From positions 1 through 24,986 of the IMG/VR virus record IMGVR_UViG_3300049737_000047: a stretch of DNA of 24,986 bases; one strand, given 5' to 3'. Each line of letters starts with the position of its first letter. Position 1 is the first letter of the stretch. The notes below the pieces were generated by a model. It saw only the letters and a program-made list of their open reading frames with translations. It searched no databases and was not told the origin of the DNA. Source of the DNA: a virus. The position numbers and the translations under genes were made by a program. Below, piece after piece: positions 20,086-24,986 of the stretch.

Positions 20086-21574
20086 TACCATCTCCTTTTT
20101 GTTCAAAGTTGTTATCGCCATTTTCTTCGTTATCGTCACCCTCACCCTCTATTTGTTTTTGCATTTCACCTATTTCGTCATCTGTTAAGTGTAATACATT
20201 CTTTTTTACCCACTCTTTAGAGAAGTATGTACCAACATAGTTTTCTACTTGTGATAACATTTCTAATCTTTCTTTGAGTAATTCTGCATTTTTTAATTCA
20301 GTAAAGTTATTATCTTGTAAGAAATCAAACTGTATATGTTCTGACATCTGTTTCCATTCCTCTTCTGCAATAACACCAGTAAGAATTAATTGTGTTCTAA
20401 GTAAATCATTAAAGATTACAGAGAATTTCTTTCTTAACTTACCTACAAATTTAGTAAATTTTAATTCGTCTCTTGTAATCTCAGTTGACCTACCTAACGA
20501 AAAGTTTTGTTCTGCTTCTAATCTTGAGATAGGAACATTTAATGAACGATATAACTTTCTTTGAAAGTATGTAATATCATCTATCTCACCAAGATTTGCA
20601 CCACCAGGCAGTGTAGTAATCTCTGTACCTCTACCACCTTCTCTTCTTGGCAACCAAAAATCTTCTAACATAGACATATGATTTCTATCGTCACGAATTT
20701 CACCAGTAGATGCATCATATACTAGTTTGTTGCGATAACGATTCATAACATCTTTTAGATATTGTTCTGCTTTTATTTTAGGTAAATTACCTACATCAAT
20801 ATAAAATATTCTTCTTTCTGGAGCTCTTGATATTCTATAAATTACCACAGAGTCCTCAATCATTCTTAATTGATTTACTGGTTTGATTGCTTTATTAAGA
20901 TACGATAATACAGTACCTTTATGCATATCAATAAGTCCAGATGGACAATATGCGATTGAATCATATGTTAATTTAACACCAGTAGAAGTATTATTTACTT
21001 GATGTCCTTGTTGATTATAAATGTAAAACTCTTTAAACTTTTTTACAACATCAACTTGACCTTTTTTACTAGTCTCTACTTCTCTAACTTTTTTAATTTT
21101 TCTAGGGTCAATGTAACGAAGTTGTTGAACACCCTTTCTGGGATTTTTTGCATCAATAACTTTGTGATAGAATAATCTTCCATCAACATACCATCTTCTA
21201 AAAATATCGTGTGCTTTATTATTAAAATCTAATAATTGTAGAACTTTTTCAAATTCTTCTTTAATTCTTTTTTTAATTGAAGTAGAAACTTGTAAATTAT
21301 CTAATGCGATAGATACACACATATCTCTTTCATCAGATGCGATTGCCTCACTTACGATATCTTCTATTGCACTATCACACTCTGGTTGTATTGCAATATC
21401 TCTATATCTTCGGATTAAATCATCTTCTGTGCGTGAACGACCATCTGTATCTAGGATTGTGGAATAGAAACCACCACCAGATATATCGTATGTACCATCA
21501 TCAGTAGCTGGAGGCGTTACTGCCCCCAACTCCTTTTCTTTTCTTTTTATTTCAAAACCAAAAAACTCAGCCAT
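20054..21574 (-). CDS. 20: Portal vertex protein gp20
   Basis: A 506-residue protein (T4 gp20: 524). Conserved gp20 stretches are SRTEDDLIRRYRDIAIQPEC near residue 41, IEDIVSEAIA, RIEDSVVIYRISRAPERRIF-type motif (here MIEDSVVIYRISRAPERRIF, about 235-255) and NVPISRLEAEQNFSLGRSTE. It forms the dodecameric portal on which the prohead and the gp17 packaging motor assemble. The last about 25 residues are a low-complexity Glu/Gly/Asn-rich tail overlapping the gp67-like gene. An AAGGAG site precedes the ATG. Confidence 0.96.
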   Translation of the reverse strand: MAEFFGFEIKRKEKELGAVTPPATDDGTYDISGGGFYSTILDTDGRSRTEDDLIRRYRDIAIQPECDSAIEDIVSEAIASDERDMCVSIALDNLQVSTSIKKRIKEEFEKVLQLLDFNNKAHDIFRRWYVDGRLFYHKVIDAKNPRKGVQQLRYIDPRKIKKVREVETSKKGQVDVVKKFKEFYIYNQQGHQVNNTSTGVKLTYDSIAYCPSGLIDMHKGTVLSYLNKAIKPVNQLRMIEDSVVIYRISRAPERRIFYIDVGNLPKIKAEQYLKDVMNRYRNKLVYDASTGEIRDDRNHMSMLEDFWLPRREGGRGTEITTLPGGANLGEIDDITYFQRKLYRSLNVPISRLEAEQNFSLGRSTEITRDELKFTKFVGKLRKKFSVIFNDLLRTQLILTGVIAEEEWKQMSEHIQFDFLQDNNFTELKNAELLKERLEMLSQVENYVGTYFSKEWVKKNVLHLTDDEIGEMQKQIEGEGDDNEENGDNNFEQKGDGNEPGKNKING

Positions 21575-21599
21575 TATCTACAACTCCTTTATATTATTA

Positions 21600-21607
21600 T
21601 ATTTATG
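21600..21607 (-). promoter_or_regulatory. Late-promoter-like box before gp20 (CATAAATA)
   Basis: One mismatch from TATAAATA, in the 35-base gap between the gp19 stop and the gp20 ATG (25 bases from box to start). Same layout as before gp23, so probably functional. Confidence 0.45.
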
Positions 21608-21609
21608 AG

Positions 21610-22143
21610 TTATAAATTAATGCCCGTGACTCTGAATGTGTCATATCTCCAAATGATATCAAATTGTTCAATAGCATCATTAGTATCATATGCAAGTTCT
21701 ATTGCACCTAATGATTGAGGAAAACAACCCTCAAGTACATATTGATGAAGAATTGTATCATCTCTATCTAATTGTTGAACAATCATATCTACTCTGTAAT
21801 CAGCTGGGTTGGTTGCACCAGTATTATTAACTAAGTCATTAATACCGTTCATCCATCTTTCAACTTCTCTACGAACTCCAAAATCTGTATCGTTAAATAC
21901 AGAAGTAGTCCAAGTTTCAAATGTTCTTTCACCAGCAACATAAAGAGTTCTACCTCTGAATGGAATTGCAATTTCAGCAAGTGTTTGACCAGGCAAAGAT
22001 GCTGACCTACACAGAAATGCAAACTGTTCAGTATTGATAGCTGCAGTTACTTGTCCGACTGGGGGAGGTAATATTACCCTAAACTGATTGGCACGAGCAC
22101 CACCACCAGCAAGTCTTGATTTAAAGTCATTAATATTTGCCAT
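21610..22143 (-). CDS. 19: Tail tube protein gp19
   Basis: A 177-residue protein (T4 gp19: 163). The start NDFKSRLAGGGARANQFRVI, then QFAFLCRSASLPGQTLAEIA and IPFRGRTLYVAGERTFETWT are characteristic of gp19. It polymerises into the inner tube through which DNA passes. It begins 4 bases after the gp18 stop, and the pair is transcribed together as in T4. Confidence 0.95.
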   Translation of the reverse strand: MANINDFKSRLAGGGARANQFRVILPPPVGQVTAAINTEQFAFLCRSASLPGQTLAEIAIPFRGRTLYVAGERTFETWTTSVFNDTDFGVRREVERWMNGINDLVNNTGATNPADYRVDMIVQQLDRDDTILHQYVLEGCFPQSLGAIELAYDTNDAIEQFDIIWRYDTFRVTGINL

Positions 22144-22147
22144 CTAA

Positions 22148-24160
22148 TTACCCTCCTATCTCTGTAAACGCAACACCAGTTCTTACAGCGACAAAGTTAA
22201 GAGTGATAAAGTTGATAGACCTTGTTGGCTTGACAAAAATGTCAGCAATAAATTCGTTTCTATCAATTACTTCACCAGTGTTATTAGATTCGTCTGAAAC
22301 TACTTTAAAGTCAGTAATACCTCTTCGTCCTTGAATTTCTCTCAAGAAAGGTTCTACTAAGTTTTTAAACTGAGCTCTTGTGAATTCATCATTGAACTCA
22401 AATAGTTGGAACTTAGCTGCAGTAGCGATTGCTTTTTCAAGAATAATGAATAGTCTTCTAACATTAATTCTATCAAACGCACTTGGTTTTGCAAGAGCAG
22501 TCTTATCACCAAATAACACAGTACCTTGGCCAGGAAATGAGTTAACTGGATTAATTCTTGCTTTATATAATGTATCTCTTTGGTCTTTATTAGGTTCGTA
22601 TGCAAGTTTAACTGCACCTCTAATTTGACCTCTAGTAAAACCAGCAGGTGAGAAAAACGCATCTGCAACAGATTCAGTATATGCAGTTACACCAGCGATA
22701 TCACCATTTAATGGTACATAACGATATACATCGTTAAATCTATCATATTGGTATTTGTATCCACTATCAAAAACTGCAAATGATGTACTTGGAAGTAAAT
22801 CAAAAAAGTTCTTGACATTTGTAGTTTGTGTATTAGAATCGGCAGCACCTACAACATCAGCTCTTTCTGGAGAAATAAAGACTAATGCATCTTTTCTTTT
22901 CTCAACAATAGTGATTAAGTTTGTTGCAAGAGTTGAACTTGCTTTTGCAGCCATAATTAGATTTACATCAACTGCTTCACCGTCATCAAATCTTCCGTAT
23001 GCAGTAAGTTGTTCACCATCTGTAACAGCATAATCGTCTGTTCCATTTGCAAGTGTAGACCTATCTACATTTTCTACACCAGTTGTAAATTTATTAAAAG
23101 CACTTGAACCTTGTACTGATAAATCAGATGAAAGAGGTTGACCCCAGTCACCAGATGCATCAATAGCTGCAGTTGGGTGGTCTCCCCAATAAACAAATTT
23201 AGAATCCCTATAAACTACATCTGGATAATAATTTGAATTACCTTGAGGTGTAGTTGCTTCTGGGTGTTTTGATACAAAAGCAAATGTTTCTAGTATAGAG
23301 TTTAATCTCTCACCAGCAACATCGTTATCAAAACCAGTTTGTCTTCCAGATGAATCATATACAACTATGTGTATTTCATCATCAAGAACACCTCTTGCAG
23401 TTGCAAATTCAGATGTGCCTGGAGCAGTATCAAATAAATCTGCAAATCTCCAGTATCTTTTTATATAAGAATCGTCTGCTAAATCTGCAATTAATCCACT
23501 TGCAGCAGGGTCATCTAACTGTCTGATTGTAATTGTTTCACCAGATGTATCTACTGCTGTAATTTCGTATTTTTGTGCTTCGTGTCCTACAGCGAAAACT
23601 GTACCACCAGCGTTTGAATAAAATTCTATAACTTCACCTACTGCAAAATCAGTAGCATCAATAGCATCCATTGTAATTGTTGTATCACCAGCACTTGCAC
23701 TGGCATCATTAGTTTGTTTGTTTGACATTTCTGAAAAATTGTTTTTATCACAAATGTCTATTTTAATTCCGTTTGCGTGAATACCAGCCGTTCTTGCTGA
23801 CCAAGTACCGTGAGTACCTTGTCCGTCTGCGAAAGCCTCTTGATAATGCAAAGTGTTTCTGATTAAAATACCAGAACCACCAGAAGATGCATTTTTCAAT
23901 GTACTTTCAGTTCTTACAACTCTTAGTGAATTTGAATACTGTAAAAAGTTTGCAGCTGTGAAAAAATACTCAAAATTGTTTGCATTTGGTTTACCAAATA
24001 CTTCAACGAGTTGTTTTTCTGAACTGATACTTGTTATTTCACTTACTGGCCCTTTTTCAAAGGGGCCACAAACAGCACCAATAGTTGTAGAAACAGCAGG
24101 AACGATATTCGTTAGGTCAACTTCTTTGACTTCTACGCCTGGAGAAACTTGAAATCCCAT
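22148..24160 (-). CDS. 18: Tail sheath protein gp18
   Basis: A 670-residue protein (T4 gp18: 659). The N-terminus MGFQVSPGVEVKEVDLTNIV and TIGAVCGPFEKGPV is the typical sheath start; the C-terminal domain has INPVNSFPGQGTVLFGDKTA and FDRINVRRLFIILEKAI, which form the conserved core. The outer domain (roughly residues 110-400) is the variable part exposed on the tail surface. It contracts to drive the tube through the envelope. An AAGGAG site and an exact late promoter precede it. Confidence 0.97.
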   Translation of the reverse strand: MGFQVSPGVEVKEVDLTNIVPAVSTTIGAVCGPFEKGPVSEITSISSEKQLVEVFGKPNANNFEYFFTAANFLQYSNSLRVVRTESTLKNASSGGSGILIRNTLHYQEAFADGQGTHGTWSARTAGIHANGIKIDICDKNNFSEMSNKQTNDASASAGDTTITMDAIDATDFAVGEVIEFYSNAGGTVFAVGHEAQKYEITAVDTSGETITIRQLDDPAASGLIADLADDSYIKRYWRFADLFDTAPGTSEFATARGVLDDEIHIVVYDSSGRQTGFDNDVAGERLNSILETFAFVSKHPEATTPQGNSNYYPDVVYRDSKFVYWGDHPTAAIDASGDWGQPLSSDLSVQGSSAFNKFTTGVENVDRSTLANGTDDYAVTDGEQLTAYGRFDDGEAVDVNLIMAAKASSTLATNLITIVEKRKDALVFISPERADVVGAADSNTQTTNVKNFFDLLPSTSFAVFDSGYKYQYDRFNDVYRYVPLNGDIAGVTAYTESVADAFFSPAGFTRGQIRGAVKLAYEPNKDQRDTLYKARINPVNSFPGQGTVLFGDKTALAKPSAFDRINVRRLFIILEKAIATAAKFQLFEFNDEFTRAQFKNLVEPFLREIQGRRGITDFKVVSDESNNTGEVIDRNEFIADIFVKPTRSINFITLNFVAVRTGVAFTEIGG

Positions 24161-24202
24161 ATTTCTACTCCTTATATTAGTTTAGTTAATCTACTACAAC
24201 TA

Positions 24203-24210
24203 TATTTATA
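24203..24210 (-). promoter_or_regulatory. T4-type late promoter (TATAAATA) before gp18
   Basis: Exact TATAAATA on the minus strand, 42 bases before the gp18 ATG, leaving a leader that carries AAGGAG. It would start the gp18-gp19 message. The box lies within the gap between the plus-strand gene and gp18. Confidence 0.75.
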
Positions 24211-24226
24211 AAAAATCGTTTTTTGT

Positions 24227-24586
24227 ATGTTTGTTTTTATACCAAGTCTAAATATAAATATGAGTGAACATTATCAAAAATACCGTAATACCATACGAAA
24301 AGTTGCAAGAAGACACCGTAGACTAAAAGATAAGTGGATTAATGAACAATTAAGAGATAAGTCTTGTAAATATTGTGGTGAGTCTGAAATAGTGGTATTA
24401 AAATTTTATCCAGATGATAGAAAGATTCGTGCAGATTCTAAAAAGAAAAGTTTAAAAAAAGATACTAGAAAATTGTTATTAGAACATATAGACAACAATG
24501 TAATAGTTTGTCATAATTGTTTTTTAAAAAAAGATAATGATTTAATTGATGAAGATGCATTTACCAATTTGTATCATACTTCCTAA
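24227..24586 (+). CDS. HNH-like zinc-binding protein, degenerate catalytic site
   Basis: A basic protein of 108 to 119 residues on the strand opposite to its neighbours. Numbering from ATG 24227, it has CKYC (47-50), VVLKFYPDDRKIRADS (57-72) and NNVIVCHNCFLKK (90-102). This order matches HNH endonucleases of the type C-x-x-C ... LEFHH-x-D-P ... C-x-N-C-H, but the catalytic His pair is replaced by Phe-Tyr and the last His by Phe. It probably keeps the zinc-held fold without cleavage. The start is uncertain: ATG 24227 or ATG 24260, neither with a ribosome site. Its 3' end overlaps the gp17 3' end by 26 bases, tail to tail. It may be a decayed homing endonuclease or a DNA-binding partner of the terminase. 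Confidence 0.6.
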   Translation: MFVFIPSLNINMSEHYQKYRNTIRKVARRHRRLKDKWINEQLRDKSCKYCGESEIVVLKFYPDDRKIRADSKKKSLKKDTRKLLLEHIDNNVIVCHNCFLKKDNDLIDEDAFTNLYHTS

Positions 24587-24986
24587 CAACTGGAGTCCAT
24601 CTTTCACCATATTCATCTATTTGTGGTATAGGGTCATCAATACCATTATCTAAGAATCCAAATGGTGCAAGGTCTTGTTCTAACTGATTTTGACTTTCTG
24701 CAAACAATTTAGCTCTAACATCACTATCAGTAAGTTCTTTAAAATAAGTTTGACCAGATAACCACGCAAATAATACACAACACATCATTAAATCATCGTG
24801 GTGTCCTTCTTCTGCCTGATATGACTGTCCGTGAAGAACAAATGAAGACATCTCTGCAACTATATCATAATCTTCTAATATAATCTTATTAGACTCTACC
24901 ATTGTTTTTAGATTAGAACAACCAATTTTTTTGACTGCCTTAGTTGTTCTCACACCAAGTTGTGATTTACCACCACTAAAACCACC
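24561..24986 (-). CDS. 17: Terminase large subunit gp17 (C-terminal part)
   Basis: The frame is open to the window edge; 141 residues of the C-terminal nuclease domain are present. SQLGVRTTKAVKKIGCSNLK and AEEGHHDDLMMCCVLFAW match T4 gp17, and the Asp pair of HHDD includes an active-site metal ligand of the packaging nuclease. A GTG at 24953 is internal, not a start, because homology continues upstream (GGFSGGKSQLG). The ATPase domain lies outside the window. The stop overlaps the plus-strand gene. Identification is secure. Confidence 0.95.
   Translation of the reverse strand, partial: GGFSGGKSQLGVRTTKAVKKIGCSNLKTMVESNKIILEDYDIVAEMSSFVLHGQSYQAEEGHHDDLMMCCVLFAWLSGQTYFKELTDSDVRAKLFAESQNQLEQDLAPFGFLDNGIDDPIPQIDEYGERWTPVVRKYDTNW

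Noticed and set aside
20086-20145. Longer start for the gp67-like gene at 20145
   Set aside because: The extra 20 residues are basic, lie wholly within gp20 in another frame and lack a ribosome site, while the ATG at 20085 has AAAGGAG.
24253-24260. Exact TATAAATA on the plus strand as late promoter of the HNH-like gene
   Set aside because: The box overlaps the ATG at 24260, so a transcript starting six bases later would lack both candidate start codons. It is probably a coincidence of the codons for Asn-Ile-Asn-Met.
24561-24953. Stand-alone 130-residue gene starting at GTG 24953
   Set aside because: The frame stays open to the window edge and the upstream residues continue the gp17 homology, so this is a truncated terminase and not a small gene.
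1-24986. CRISPR arrays, tRNA genes, insertion sequences, long repeats
   Set aside because: Reading through both strands I saw no repeat-spacer pattern, tRNA-like cloverleaf with CCA end, transposase or long direct repeat; a tRNAscan or repeat search was not possible here.

Overview
This window reads as part of the genome of a T4-like myovirus from the sea, most probably a pelagimyophage (a T4-like phage of SAR11/Pelagibacter, of the HTVC008M type). The T4 core genes are all recognisable and in T4-like order. The DNA is visibly AT-rich. The accessory genes (pstS, peroxiredoxin, glutaredoxin, several 2OG-Fe(II) oxygenases) are of the kind marine myophages carry. The host assignment is inference; the T4-like assignment is secure. 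Nearly everything is on the minus strand, so transcription runs from right to left. Genes are packed with ATGA and TAATG overlaps, and no gene-free stretch exceeds 300 bases.

Right part (24986 to about 15.9 kb), the virion module: the C-terminal end of the terminase large subunit gp17, then tail sheath gp18, tail tube gp19, portal gp20, a gp67-like core protein, two small proteins (one in the gp68 position, one beta-rich), prohead protease gp21, an enlarged acidic scaffold gp22 and major capsid gp23, closed by a strong terminator. T4-type late promoters (TATAAATA or one mismatch) sit before gp18, gp20, gp22, gp23 and a tail-tube-fold gene, and one lies inside the gp68-position gene. A plus-strand gene for a degenerate HNH-like zinc protein lies between gp17 and gp18.

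Middle part (15.9 to 8.6 kb), replication, recombination and late transcription: a second tail-tube-fold protein, recombination mediator UvsY, two 2OG-Fe(II) oxygenases, helicase UvsW, two small proteins (one perhaps Sm-like), then from a sigma70-like promoter the late sigma factor gp55, a glutaredoxin, a small SAP-like protein, a thermonuclease-family nuclease and gp47.

Left part (8.6 to 1 kb): gp46, which pairs with gp47 in the Mre11/Rad50-like complex, is separated from gp47 by a seven-gene insert: peroxiredoxin, PstS, an unknown 165-residue protein, two more 2OG-oxygenase-like proteins, a small conserved protein and a Mom-like DNA-modification protein. After gp46 comes a cassette of exported proteins (a cysteine-rich secreted protein, an entericidin-like lipoprotein, an LPP20-like lipoprotein, a 17-kDa-antigen-like protein) and a 17-residue hydrophobic peptide. 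A bidirectional terminator separates this from a 22-residue hydrophobic peptide on the plus strand. The window ends inside a DUF932 gene with a near-perfect sigma70 promoter.

The most interesting points are: the envelope cassette with its own internal promoter and the two convergent mini-peptides; the Mom-like gene with a TTG start nested in the gene before it; promoters placed so close to the uvsY and 15.9-kb starts that their mRNAs should be leaderless; the number of 2OG oxygenases; and the HNH-like protein that seems to have lost its catalytic histidines.
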